From: an uncultured Collinsella sp.
GTDB taxonomy: Bacteria; Actinomycetota; Coriobacteriia; Coriobacteriales; Coriobacteriaceae
DNA length: 12,907 bases
NCBI GenBank assembly: GCA_900754445.1
Contig: CAAECW010000102.1
Coordinates: 1-12,907, forward strand
Direction of reading: 5' to 3'
The translations under genes and the position numbers were made by a program. This document shows positions 1-6,781 of the stretch, one piece after another (the first letter of the stretch is position 1; every line of letters begins with the position of its first letter). Below the pieces are notes generated by a model that did no database searches, was not told the origin of the DNA, and was given only the letters and a program-made list of their open reading frames with translations.

Positions 1-98
1 AACGCCCCTAAGCGGCAATCTGACGTTCAATCGTCGGTCGCGTACCGAAGTACGCTTCCCTCCTCTTTCACGTCACCTTGCTCGCCTAGGGGCGTTTT
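1..98. repeat. Nested inverted-repeat (long hairpin) element
   Basis: Bases 1-10 (AACGCCCCTA) are perfectly complementary to 87-96 (TAGGGGCGTT). The pairing continues inward: GCG 12-14 with CGC 83-85, GCAA 15-18 with TTGC 78-81, and TGACGT 21-26 with ACGTCA 70-75. A separate apical hairpin, GCGTAC 40-45 and GTACGC 50-55, is closed by a CGAA loop. Four T follow the outer arm on the plus strand. No gene is visible in it. It could be an intergenic palindromic repeat of the genome, a structured RNA, or a terminator for something left of the window. The left edge may be cut. Confidence 0.55.
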
Positions 99-144
99 CG
101 CTGACGTATGCTCAACCTCCGGCGCAATGTCAGCAACCAAGCCG

Positions 145-184
145 AAAACAAAAAAGGCCGAAGCACCATCGGAGCTTCGGCCTT
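145..184 (-). terminator. Rho-independent terminator of the toxin-antitoxin operon
   Basis: An 11-bp perfect stem (AAGGCCGAAGC at 154-164 with GCTTCGGCCTT at 174-184) encloses a 9-base loop. On the minus strand it is followed by a T-rich tract (complement of the A-run at 145-155). It begins 2 bases past the toxin stop codon, so it ends the antitoxin-toxin transcript. Confidence 0.85.
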
Positions 185-186
185 CA

Positions 187-531
187 TCATCTCAGGGTTC
201 CGTCGTATTCAACCATGGCGGGTTGCTTTGACAGGCGCCCTACGGCCGTCTTATAGACCTCGGAACGATCGCGCCGCCCTATTGCCACAATCTCGGCAAT
301 CTCAACCATTCCGTCCTCTCGGATTCGGAAGACCATTCTGAGTCCCGCATTCCGCCATTTAATCTTTTTACAGCCGGCGAGCTCGCCGTGAAGCGGCGTT
401 CCGATTTCATCAGCGCGCGTCTTTAATTTTGCGACGGCAATACGGACGAGCCTGCGCTGGGATCCATCTAGTTTTTGATATTCCTTCTCGACGTCTCGAT
501 TCAAAAAGCCGACAACAAAATGCCCACTCAT
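187..531 (-). CDS. RelE/ParE-family toxin of a type II toxin-antitoxin pair
   Basis: A 114-residue basic protein. Its pattern, a helical N-terminal half (about residues 10-42) followed by strands containing LAGCKKIKWRNAGLRMVFRI (51-70) and then VEIAEIVAIGRRDRSEVYK (76-94), fits the RelE/ParE toxin fold, whose members are usually ribosome-dependent mRNA endonucleases or gyrase poisons. The sequence does not show which. The ATG overlaps the antitoxin stop as ATGA (528-531), the usual sign of translational coupling, and a GAGGA lies 9 bases upstream inside the antitoxin gene. A terminator follows directly. It ends with an unusual 20-residue tail after the fold (about 95-114). The family call rests on motif pattern plus the antitoxin partner. 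Confidence 0.85.
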   Translation of the reverse strand: MSGHFVVGFLNRDVEKEYQKLDGSQRRLVRIAVAKLKTRADEIGTPLHGELAGCKKIKWRNAGLRMVFRIREDGMVEIAEIVAIGRRDRSEVYKTAVGRLSKQPAMVEYDGTLR

Positions 532-878
532 TCGATAAGATCCTCGTCAGGAATCGCGTCCGGATCCATCGACTCAAGCTCCGCGAGCTCCTCGGCAGTT
601 AAGGCATCCTCAAACGGAACAAACTCATGCGGACCATGCTTGACTCGATCCGCAGCGATGCGATTTATCTCAAGTTCACGCAGATACTGCAGCGCGCCGT
701 ACATTTCCTCATAGGCGGCATAGTCGATAATCACGGTATCGATATCGTTATGATCGGCAATGAACTGTGGTGCGCGTTTTGCGCGTTTACGAATGGCAGA
801 TAAAGACTTGCTTGCTTCGGTAGCCGAAACAACCTGGTCTTTTGTAAACACCGGTTTTTCCAGAACAAGTGGGGACAT
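528..878 (-). CDS. Phd/YefM-family antitoxin
   Basis: A 116-residue acidic protein, first gene of the toxin-antitoxin pair. The N-terminal part, FTKDQVVSATEASKSLSAIR (11-30) followed by APQFIADHNDIDTVIIDYAAYEEM (36-59), is the Phd/YefM pattern: a DNA-binding dimer domain in which a short helix sets the operator contact and a hydrophobic strand precedes the Y-x-x-Y/L helix. The C-terminal part (about 84-116) is very rich in Asp and Glu and is the likely toxin-wrapping arm. The start chosen is the ATG at 878, because GGAGG lies at 884-888 with a 5-base spacer; an in-frame TTG at 890 would sit on top of that site. The 42-bp palindrome at 899-940 is the likely operator for its own repression. Confidence 0.87.
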   Translation of the reverse strand: MSPLVLEKPVFTKDQVVSATEASKSLSAIRKRAKRAPQFIADHNDIDTVIIDYAAYEEMYGALQYLRELEINRIAADRVKHGPHEFVPFEDALTAEELAELESMDPDAIPDEDLIE

Positions 879-898
879 TTTGACCTCCAAAAAAATAA

Positions 899-940
899 TC
901 TGGATTATATTTCAAAGTATACTTCAAAATATAATCCAGA
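899..940 (-). promoter_or_regulatory. 42-bp palindromic operator of the toxin-antitoxin operon
   Basis: The arms CTGGATTATATTT (900-912) and AAATATAATCCAG (927-939) are perfect complements, one more pair (899/940) extends them, and a concentric inner palindrome AAGTATACTT sits at 915-924. Only 913-914 and 925-926 fail to pair. A TATAAT on the minus strand (904-909) lies inside the left arm, so a bound antitoxin would cover the -10 region; no good -35 is visible. A direct repeat TTCAAAGTAT/TTCAAAATAT (911-920, 923-932) is also present. On the minus strand the hairpin is followed by seven T (889-895), so it may also end the NA37 transcript. Confidence 0.65.
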
Positions 941-963
941 CTTTTATTCGAAAGAAAATAGCC

Positions 964-1968
964 CTATCGATTCTCGATGCTGCCGATATTCTTGAGCTCG
1001 ATGGAGATGAGGCCGTTAGGCTCGTTGACAAACTCGATGTACTCGGAGTTCGAACCCATCTCGGCCGGGAAGCTGATCTCGATACCCGTGTCGGTACGGA
1101 TCTTGTGATTACGCACGGCCGCGCGCTCAACTTGCTTGCGCTCCACGGGAACGCGCTCGGGAACTTTCTCCTCGGTCAGTGCCGCGCGCACGCTTTCCTT
1201 GATGACCGGCTCGTCCTCAAAGACCTCATCGACGATATCCCAAGGCGGCAGCTCCTCGTCATCTTCAACCTTCTCGGCCACAGCGGCCTTAACCTTGGCG
1301 AGCGCCACGGCCGTGTTGGCGCCGTGCTCCTCGGCGACTTCCTCGACCACACGCGTCACGGTATCGATGACTTCCTTGCCCGACACGCCCGTGTCGCACT
1401 GCAGCAGGCCATCGGGGATAAGCATACGGTCCTCACCGGCAATCTTGCGTTTCTTGTCCACATAGCCAATCTCCATGGTGCTCGCGCGCACGATGGCATA
1501 GCTCGGCACCTTCTGCGAGGGATTTGGCAAAATGGCGTAATGGCGCGCGATGTCGTTGCGCACCTCCCCCTCCTCGCGGCCCACTTCGTGCATAAAAGCC
1601 TGTTTAGAGCCCAGCAGCATCACGGCAAACCAGCGGGCATCCTCATCGTCGTCAAAATCGGCCACCAGCACGTCGGTGGACTCGGCTTTCTCGGCTTTGG
1701 TGAGCTCGGAGGAGATAAACTCCGCAATCTGCTGCGACAGGTCCACAAACTCGCGCTCGCCAAAGAAATAGCCCTTGAGCTCGCCGCCAAACGCAGAGTT
1801 CTCGGCAAACGTGGCGCGTTTATTGTCGGCCGAGGTTCGTGCGCGGCGCAGATGAGTGGCTACGAAATTGCGCACGGTACGGCTCTCGATATCCAACTCG
1901 CGCTGGCTCATAACGTTGACGGCAGAGTCAAAGTCCAGGATATGCAGAATCGCGTGATTGATTTTCAT
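964..1968 (-). CDS. NA37 (YejK/NdpA-type) nucleoid-associated protein
   Basis: A 334-residue protein matching the NA37 family (Pfam PF04245), homologous to the E. coli 37-kDa nucleoid-associated protein YejK. The family signature start MKINHAILHILDFDSA is present, followed by a mixed helical N-terminal domain (residues 20-130), a central region with YAILPNPSQKVPSYAIVR (144-161), a charged helical segment (195-265) and a C-terminal strand-rich domain (290-334). The molecular role is poorly defined in the family; association with the nucleoid is known only from enterobacteria. The ATG at 1968 was preferred over the in-frame ATG at 1977 because homologues begin at MKI and a GGAA lies 8 bases upstream; the longer start lacks a ribosome binding site. 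Monocistronic: ldh ends with its own terminator just upstream. Confidence 0.85.
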   Translation of the reverse strand: MKINHAILHILDFDSAVNVMSQRELDIESRTVRNFVATHLRRARTSADNKRATFAENSAFGGELKGYFFGEREFVDLSQQIAEFISSELTKAEKAESTDVLVADFDDDEDARWFAVMLLGSKQAFMHEVGREEGEVRNDIARHYAILPNPSQKVPSYAIVRASTMEIGYVDKKRKIAGEDRMLIPDGLLQCDTGVSGKEVIDTVTRVVEEVAEEHGANTAVALAKVKAAVAEKVEDDEELPPWDIVDEVFEDEPVIKESVRAALTEEKVPERVPVERKQVERAAVRNHKIRTDTGIEISFPAEMGSNSEYIEFVNEPNGLISIELKNIGSIENR

Positions 1969-2006
1969 ATACGGCATTCCGTTCTAGATCGAATTGAGCA
2001 CGAACC

Positions 2007-2012
2007 AGTATA
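2007..2012 (-). promoter_or_regulatory. Possible -10 element for the NA37 gene
   Basis: TATACT on the minus strand lies about 38 bases before the chosen ATG. The hexamer 17 bases upstream (GCGCCT) is a poor -35. The space between the ldh terminator and the NA37 start is only about 110 bases, so the promoter must be near here. Confidence 0.3.
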
Positions 2013-2043
2013 GCTGTCGAGCCCGCCCCAGGCGCATCGAAGA

Positions 2044-2076
2044 TTGGTGCAAACAAACCTGTCCCCAATGCACCAA
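2044..2076. repeat. Short inverted repeat around a CCTGTCCCC core
   Basis: TTGGTGC (2044-2050) and GCACCAA (2070-2076) are perfect complements around a 19-base loop that contains AAACCTGTCCCC. The element lies exactly between the NA37 5' region and the ldh terminator and codes for nothing visible. Its shape resembles dispersed REP-like or MITE-like repeats; whether it recurs in the genome cannot be seen from one copy. Confidence 0.4.
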
Positions 2077-2110
2077 AAAGGCGCCCGGACCGTGTGGCCC
2101 GGACGCCTTT
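2077..2110 (-). terminator. Rho-independent terminator of ldh
   Basis: The arms AAAGGCG (2077-2083) + CCGG (2085-2088) pair with CCGG (2099-2102) + CGCCTTT (2104-2110); the intervening position is a G-T wobble in the minus-strand transcript. On the minus strand five T follow. It begins 31 bases after the ldh stop codon. Confidence 0.8.
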
Positions 2111-2141
2111 CATTGTAGCCTGTTGCCCAAAAGAGCTTGAT

Positions 2142-3092
2142 TTAGCAGGAGAAGTCAACGCTGTCGATGATGTCCTTGAGGGCCTTGGCGGAGGCGGTGA
2201 GCTCATGCTGCTCGTCATCGTTCAACGGCACGGGAACGCGGCAGACGACGCCGTCACGGCCAACGACCGTCGGCATGGAGATAGCCAGATCGGACAGGCC
2301 ATACTCGCCCACCATGAGCGAGGAAACGGGCAGAACGGTCTGCTCGTCACGCATAACAGCGGTGCAGATGCGCTTGACAGCCATGGCGACGCCGTAGTAG
2401 GTGGCGTGCTTCTTCTCGATGATGGTGTAGGCGGAGTTCTTGACGTCCTCGGCGATGCGCTTCTCGGCAGCCTCGTGCTCCAGATGGCCGTGAAGCTCGC
2501 AGAAGGTGTTCAGCGGAACGCCAGCAACCTGAGCGCTGGACCAAGCGACAAACTCGGAGTCGCCGTGCTCGCCCATGACATAGGCCTGGACATCGCGCGG
2601 GTCAACCTCGACGTGAGCACCAAGCATCTGCTGCAGACGGCCGGTGTCGAGCACGGTACCGGAGCCGATGACATGGCCCTCGGGCAGGCCGGACATCTTG
2701 ATGGCAGCATAGGTCAGAACATCAACCGGGTTGGAGACGATGAGCAGAATGCCGTCAAAGCCAGACTTCTTAATCTCGGGGATAATGGACTTAAAGATGT
2801 TGACGTTCTTGTTGACCAGGTCCAGGCGGGTCTCACCGGGCTTCTGGGCAGCGCCAGCGGTGACGACGATCATGGCGGCGTCGGCGACATCGGAATAATC
2901 GCCGGCGTAGATCTTCATCGGCTCGGCAAACGTCATGCCGTGCGCGATATCCAGGGCCTCGCCCTCGGCGCGGTTCTTGTCCACGTCGATGAGGACCATC
3001 TCGGAGAACAGACCGCTCTGCATCAGCGCGAACGCCGAAGACGAACCGACGAAACCGCAGCCGACAATAGCGACCTTCTTCTCGTTAACCAT
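2142..3092 (-). CDS. ldh: L-lactate dehydrogenase
   Basis: A 316-residue NAD-dependent L-lactate dehydrogenase that interconverts pyruvate and L-lactate in the cytoplasm and regenerates NAD+ in fermentation. Seen in sequence: the Rossmann glycine motif VAIVGCGFVG (7-16); the NAD-binding acid D36; the substrate-specificity loop AAQKPGETRLDL (81-92), in which Q83 marks lactate rather than malate dehydrogenase and R89 is the mobile-loop arginine; SNPVD (120-124); GSGTVLDTGRL (143-153) with D149 and R152; and the catalytic histidine H176 in GEHGDS. Length is normal for the family. The ATG at 3092 has GGGAG 6-7 bases upstream; an earlier in-frame start would place 26 non-family residues in front of the Rossmann strand. 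It stands alone between a leader hairpin and its own terminator. Confidence 0.95.
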   Translation of the reverse strand: MVNEKKVAIVGCGFVGSSSAFALMQSGLFSEMVLIDVDKNRAEGEALDIAHGMTFAEPMKIYAGDYSDVADAAMIVVTAGAAQKPGETRLDLVNKNVNIFKSIIPEIKKSGFDGILLIVSNPVDVLTYAAIKMSGLPEGHVIGSGTVLDTGRLQQMLGAHVEVDPRDVQAYVMGEHGDSEFVAWSSAQVAGVPLNTFCELHGHLEHEAAEKRIAEDVKNSAYTIIEKKHATYYGVAMAVKRICTAVMRDEQTVLPVSSLMVGEYGLSDLAISMPTVVGRDGVVCRVPVPLNDDEQHELTASAKALKDIIDSVDFSC

Positions 3093-3118
3093 AAGAAACT
3101 CCCATCTCACTCCACAAA

Positions 3119-3149
3119 CAAGCCGCCCGGGAACGACCCGAGCGGCTTG
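3119..3149 (-). promoter_or_regulatory. GC-rich hairpin in the ldh leader
   Basis: CAAGCCGC (3119-3126) pairs with GCGGCTTG (3142-3149), extended inward by CGGG/CCCG after one mismatch. It lies 27 bases before the ldh start codon and on the minus strand is followed by TTTGT, a weak T-tract. It may be a weak terminator for upstream transcripts or a leader structure that modulates ldh. Confidence 0.5.
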
Positions 3150-3293
3150 CCGTAATCCCAATACATCCAATCGGGACTTTGATTATGCTCCTATTCGCAG
3201 CCAAAAATCGACCGTTTACCGAAATTGTTTGCAGGATTCGTAAAATAACTGCACGAAATCGGTTTCGAGCTATTGACGAGGCGAAATAGCTTT

Positions 3294-4457
3294 CTAATAC
3301 AGGCGCGCCTCGCGAATGGCCTCGACAGCCAAAGCAATCTGATCGGGTGGCAGAACCAGCGCCATGCGCACGTGCCCCTCGCCCGAAGGACCAAAGCTCG
3401 CGCCCGGCGTCACCACAACGCCGGCCTTCTCCATGAGCTCCTCGCAAAACGCCATGGAATCGGTGCGACCACCGGGAAGCTTGGCCCACACAAACATAGA
3501 GCCATGCGCGTTGGGACGCTCCCAGCCCAGGTCCTCAAGACCGTCGCACAGGGCGTCGCGGCGCTCCTGGTACTTCAGACGCTGCGCCTCGACTTCATCG
3601 CGCGGACCGTTCAGGCAGGCGATGGCGGCCTTCTGGATCGGGAAGAACATACCGAAGTCGATCTGGCCGCGCAGCTTGGCAAAGGCCGAGACCACATCCT
3701 CGCGACCGACCAAAAAGCCAATGCGGGCACCGGTGACATTAAACGACTTGGAGAGCGAGAAGAACTCCACGCCCACCTCGAGCGCACCGGGATACTGCAA
3801 GAAGCTGCCGCACGGCTCGCCGTCGAACACGATGTCGGAGTATGCGTTGTCATGGACGATCAGCAGGTCGTGCTCGCGGGCGAAAGCGATGATCTCCTCG
3901 TAGATCTCGGGCGTGCCCACCGAGCCCACCGGGTTGGCGGGCAGCGACACGATCATATACTTGGCACGATCGGCAACTTCGGGGTCGATACCCGCCACAT
4001 AGGGCAGGTAATTGTGCTCGGCAACCAACGGATAGTACTCGAGTTTGGCATCGGCGATTTTGGCGCCCGCCTCGAAGACCGGGTAGCACGGATCGGGAAC
4101 CAGAATGGTGTCACCCGGGTCGAGCAGGGCCAGGCCCAAATGGCCCACACCCTCCTGCGTGCCGTTGCACGACTGCACCATGGACGGCGTAATGCCCGAA
4201 ACGCCAAAGCGACGCTCATAGTAATCGCACACGGCTTGCTTGAGTTCGGGCAGGTCGCGCAGGGCATACTTCCACATCTCAGGATCTTGGGCTGCTTGTG
4301 TGAGTGCCTCGACCACGTGGTCGTACGGCTTAAAGTCGGGCGTGCCCACGCTCATGTTGTAAATGGTCTTGCCCTGAGCCTTCAGTGCGAGAAGCTTGTT
4401 GTTGAGCGAGGCGAAAACCTCCGCGCCAAAGCGGTCGAGACGCTGCGATGCCTGCAT
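3294..4457 (-). CDS. PLP-dependent class I/II aminotransferase
   Basis: A 387-residue fold-type I aminotransferase (Pfam Aminotran_1_2). Seen: the substrate-pocket segment NMSVGTPDF (34-42); SCNGTQEGVGHL (96-107), cofactor phosphate contacts; PANPVG (173-178) with N175; DNAYSDIVFDG (203-213) with D203 and Y206; SLSKSFNVTGARIGF (234-248), in which K237 should form the Schiff base and R245 contacts phosphate; and R364 in HVRMAL for the substrate carboxylate. The usual NPTG reads NPVG here. The closest patterns are the diaminopimelate/alanine-type branch, but substrate cannot be fixed, so no symbol is given. The ATG at 4457 has AGGTGG 5 bases upstream. The gene begins 18 bases after the T-tract of a strong hairpin, leaving no room for a promoter in between. 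Confidence 0.88.
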   Translation of the reverse strand: MQASQRLDRFGAEVFASLNNKLLALKAQGKTIYNMSVGTPDFKPYDHVVEALTQAAQDPEMWKYALRDLPELKQAVCDYYERRFGVSGITPSMVQSCNGTQEGVGHLGLALLDPGDTILVPDPCYPVFEAGAKIADAKLEYYPLVAEHNYLPYVAGIDPEVADRAKYMIVSLPANPVGSVGTPEIYEEIIAFAREHDLLIVHDNAYSDIVFDGEPCGSFLQYPGALEVGVEFFSLSKSFNVTGARIGFLVGREDVVSAFAKLRGQIDFGMFFPIQKAAIACLNGPRDEVEAQRLKYQERRDALCDGLEDLGWERPNAHGSMFVWAKLPGGRTDSMAFCEELMEKAGVVVTPGASFGPSGEGHVRMALVLPPDQIALAVEAIREARLY

Positions 4458-4475
4458 GGTGCCACCTTTCGATAT

Positions 4476-4507
4476 AAAAAACGCGGCGCTCCGACAAGAG
4501 CGCCGCG
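4476..4507 (-). terminator. Strong intrinsic terminator between nadE and the aminotransferase gene
   Basis: A perfect 10-bp GC stem (CGCGGCGCTC 4482-4491 with GAGCGCCGCG 4498-4507) and 6-base loop, followed on the minus strand by six T (4476-4481). It lies 69 bases after the nadE stop and 18 bases before the aminotransferase ATG, so it either ends nadE or acts as an attenuator for the next gene. Confidence 0.8.
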
Positions 4508-4509
4508 CG

Positions 4510-4556
4510 ATACGGGCCATCAGATTGCAAAAGTGTAACGCTTGCAACCCCCGTAT
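4510..4556 (-). other. Stem-loop upstream of the nadE/aminotransferase terminator
   Basis: ATACGGG (4510-4516) pairs with CCCGTAT (4550-4556), and an inner pair TTGCAA (4525-4530) with TTGCAA (4542-4547) continues the fold. Together with the terminator 3 bases further on it makes a two-hairpin leader. No mutually exclusive antiterminator pairing is obvious by eye. Confidence 0.4.
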
Positions 4557-4575
4557 TGGTTCAATTTGGCCAACC

Positions 4576-6576
4576 TTAGTCAATTGCATTAAGCGCGTCG
4601 ATCTGCGCAAGCCACAGTCGCGAGCTGGCGTCACTTGGCATGCGCCAATCGCCGCGCGGGCTGAGCGTCACCGAGCCCACCTTGGGACCATCGGGCAGGC
4701 AGCTGCGCTTAAACTGCTGGGCAAAGAAGCGACGGTAGAACGTACGCAGCCACGTGTGGACGGTCTTGGCGTCGTAAACGCCCTCGAAGCTCTTGAGCGC
4801 CATACGGTAGATCTTGCCCGGCTCAAAGCCAAAACGCAGCAGGTAGTAGAGGAAGTAGTCGTGCAGCTCGTACGGGCCCACCAAATCCTCAGTCTTCTGC
4901 GCAATCTCGCCGTCGCCCGTGGGCGGCAGAAGCTCGGGGGACACCGGCGTGTCGAGGATATCGAGCAAAACCTCGGCAATGCGCCCGCCAAAGACATCGG
5001 CCGCATAGCGCACCAGATGGCGCACAAGCGTCTTGGGCACGCTCGCGTTGACGGCGTACATGCTCATGTGGTCACCGTTGTACGTAGCCCAGCCGAGCGC
5101 CAGCTCCGACAGGTCGCCCGTGCCGATGACAAAACCGCCAGCCTGGTTGGCCAGATCCATCAGAATCTGCGTACGCTCGCGCGCCTGGCCGTTCTCGTAG
5201 GTCACGTCCTGCACGGTCGGATCGTGCTCAATGTCCTTGAAGTGCTGCTCCACGGCCGCGTGGATCGAAACCTCACGGAAACTCACGCCCAGGTCGCGGG
5301 CAAGCGACTCGGCATTGGACTTGGTGCGATGCGTCGTGCCAAAACCTGGCATGGAGACCGCCGTGATACCCGTGCGCGGCAGCCCCAGCGCATCGAAGGC
5401 ACGCACGGTCACAAGCAGCGCCAGCGTGGAGTCCAAGCCACCCGAAAGGCCGATGGCTGCAGCCTTGGTACCCGTATGGGCAAGGCGGGTCTTGAGGCCA
5501 GCAGTCTGCAGATTGAGAATAGTCTCGCAGCGCTCGGCCAGATCACCGTGGTCGGCCGGCACAAAGGGCGCGCGGGGGAAGACACGGTAAATGTCGAGTG
5601 CATCGCGCAGGACAGGCTCGTCTGCCAGCACGCCCTCAAACGAAAATTCAACGGTTGTGGCCTCCGGCGCATCGTCCGCGCGCGTCCACGTCGTCGAGCG
5701 ACGGCGCTCGGCAACCAGACGGTCGAGGTCAACATCGGCAACCGCCATATCGCAGGTAAGGAGCTTCGTCGCCGCCAGCTTAGAGCCGTTTTCGTAGACG
5801 AGGTTCTCGCCCGCAAAGACCATATCGGTCGTGGACTCGCCCTCGCTCGCGTCCGCATAGGCATAGGCACAGTACAGGCGCGCGCTTTGATTAGAGATAA
5901 GGCTGCGGCGGTAATCTGCCTTACCGATGATTTCGTCAGAAGCCGACGGGTTGAGAATCACCGTCGCACCGGCAAGCGCCATCTCGGTCGAAGGGGGCGC
6001 CGGCACCCACAGATCCTCGCAGACCTCAACGCCCAGCACCATATCCTCGGCACCCTCGTCACAGCAGCGGTAGACAAGCTCCGAACCCAACGGAACCGGA
6101 CCCTGACCGGCAAACTCGACCCACACGGGATCTGCGGGCGCCGGAGCAAACCAACGACGCTCATAGAACTCGCCATAGTTGGGCAGATACTTCTTGGCCG
6201 TGAGGCCCAAAAGCTCGCCCGCGCAGCACACGGCGGCACAGTTGTAGATATTCTCGGCAACCGCAACGGGAAGACCGATGGTAAAGACGATCGGCAGCTC
6301 ACGGGTTTCATCGAGGATATGCACCAGAGCAGCCTCGCAGGCATGCAGCAGTGTGCGGTTATGGAACAGATCGGCCGCGGTATAGCCGCACAAGTTGAGC
6401 TCGGGCAGCACCAGCGCGCGAACGCCGCGCTCGGTAGCCTCGCGAACAGCCGCCAGCGCAACCTCGGCATTGCCCTCGACATCGGCCACGCGAATCTGTG
6501 GCGACGCCGCCGCCACACGCAAAAAGCCATCGTTCTTATTAGCCGAAACGCAGCATTGCCTAGTTGATCTGGACAC
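4576..6576 (-). CDS. nadE: Glutamine-dependent NAD+ synthetase
   Basis: A 666-residue two-domain enzyme for the last step of NAD+ synthesis: nitrilase-type glutaminase feeding ammonia to an ATP-dependent synthetase that amidates deamido-NAD. The glutaminase domain (about 17-290) shows the triad E59 (LPELNLCGY), K128 (AKKYLPNYGEFYE) and C186 (GVEVCEDLW). The synthetase domain (about 345-666) shows the P-loop IGLSGGLDSTLAL (375-387), GTTHRTKSNAESLA (413-426) and GTGDLSELALGW (485-496). Length fits bacterial two-domain NadE. No ATG is available before residue 17 of the conserved start (DGFLRVAAASP), so the GTG at 6576, preceded by GAAGGGG with a 6-base spacer, is the best start; the first 15 residues look non-family. 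A tandem 17-bp repeat lies in the leader and a strong terminator follows the stop. Confidence 0.93.
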   Translation of the reverse strand: MSRSTRQCCVSANKNDGFLRVAAASPQIRVADVEGNAEVALAAVREATERGVRALVLPELNLCGYTAADLFHNRTLLHACEAALVHILDETRELPIVFTIGLPVAVAENIYNCAAVCCAGELLGLTAKKYLPNYGEFYERRWFAPAPADPVWVEFAGQGPVPLGSELVYRCCDEGAEDMVLGVEVCEDLWVPAPPSTEMALAGATVILNPSASDEIIGKADYRRSLISNQSARLYCAYAYADASEGESTTDMVFAGENLVYENGSKLAATKLLTCDMAVADVDLDRLVAERRRSTTWTRADDAPEATTVEFSFEGVLADEPVLRDALDIYRVFPRAPFVPADHGDLAERCETILNLQTAGLKTRLAHTGTKAAAIGLSGGLDSTLALLVTVRAFDALGLPRTGITAVSMPGFGTTHRTKSNAESLARDLGVSFREVSIHAAVEQHFKDIEHDPTVQDVTYENGQARERTQILMDLANQAGGFVIGTGDLSELALGWATYNGDHMSMYAVNASVPKTLVRHLVRYAADVFGGRIAEVLLDILDTPVSPELLPPTGDGEIAQKTEDLVGPYELHDYFLYYLLRFGFEPGKIYRMALKSFEGVYDAKTVHTWLRTFYRRFFAQQFKRSCLPDGPKVGSVTLSPRGDWRMPSDASSRLWLAQIDALNAID

Positions 6577-6586
6577 TGGAGGCCCC

Positions 6587-6620
6587 TTCTACCCTGAGAT
6601 TCATTCTACCCTGAGATTCA
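6587..6620. repeat. Perfect 17-bp tandem duplication in the nadE leader
   Basis: TTCTACCCTGAGATTCA occurs twice head to tail (6587-6603 and 6604-6620). On the minus strand each unit ends in GGGTAGAA; the copy nearer the gene runs into the ribosome binding site, and the other makes a TAGAAT that could serve as a -10. Confidence 0.8.
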
Positions 6621-6720
6621 GTCTAACGGACGTTCACATATCTCTAACTAGCCAAAGCAACCTCCCAGTTTACTGAGAGGCCAACCTGTGCTAGGAGCAT
6701 GTATTTCAATAATATCTTTA

Positions 6721-6757
6721 ATTAAAAAAGGAGAAATCGATAATCGACTTCTCCTTT
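6721..6757 (-). terminator. Terminator of the RiPP-like operon
   Basis: AAAGGAGAA (6727-6735) pairs perfectly with TTCTCCTTT (6749-6757), and an inner TCGA/TCGA pair extends the stem around a 3-base loop with one mismatch. Six T (6724-6729) follow on the minus strand. It lies 24 bases after the stop codon of the small peptide gene, which places that gene last in the transcript. Confidence 0.85.
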
Positions 6758-6781
6758 AAGCGAGGCGAGTAAATTCCGAAA

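Noticed and set aside
3254..3291. Small hairpins after the aminotransferase gene (CGAAA/TTTCG at 3254-3267 and AGCTATT/AATAGCT at 3268-3291)
   Set aside because: The stems are short, AT-rich and lack a T-tract on the minus strand; the second overlaps the gap right at the stop codon. Not enough to call a terminator.
4457..4470. T-box-like AGGTGGCACC in front of the aminotransferase ATG
   Set aside because: It resembles the T-box core but lies after the terminator rather than in an antiterminator, is followed at once by the start codon, and there is no visible specifier stem. It is best read as a ribosome binding site.
4396..6567. Long plus-strand open frame opposite nadE; similar ones opposite NA37 (760-2013), ldh (2094-3155) and the aminotransferase (3273-4538)
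   Set aside because: Each lies antisense to a gene with clear catalytic or family motifs, has no ribosome binding site, and has the biased composition expected from reading GC-rich codons backwards.
6660..6681. CCTC/GAGG-type small inverted repeat upstream of nadE
   Set aside because: A short imperfect stem with no promoter, T-tract or repeat copy linked to it; chance is likely.
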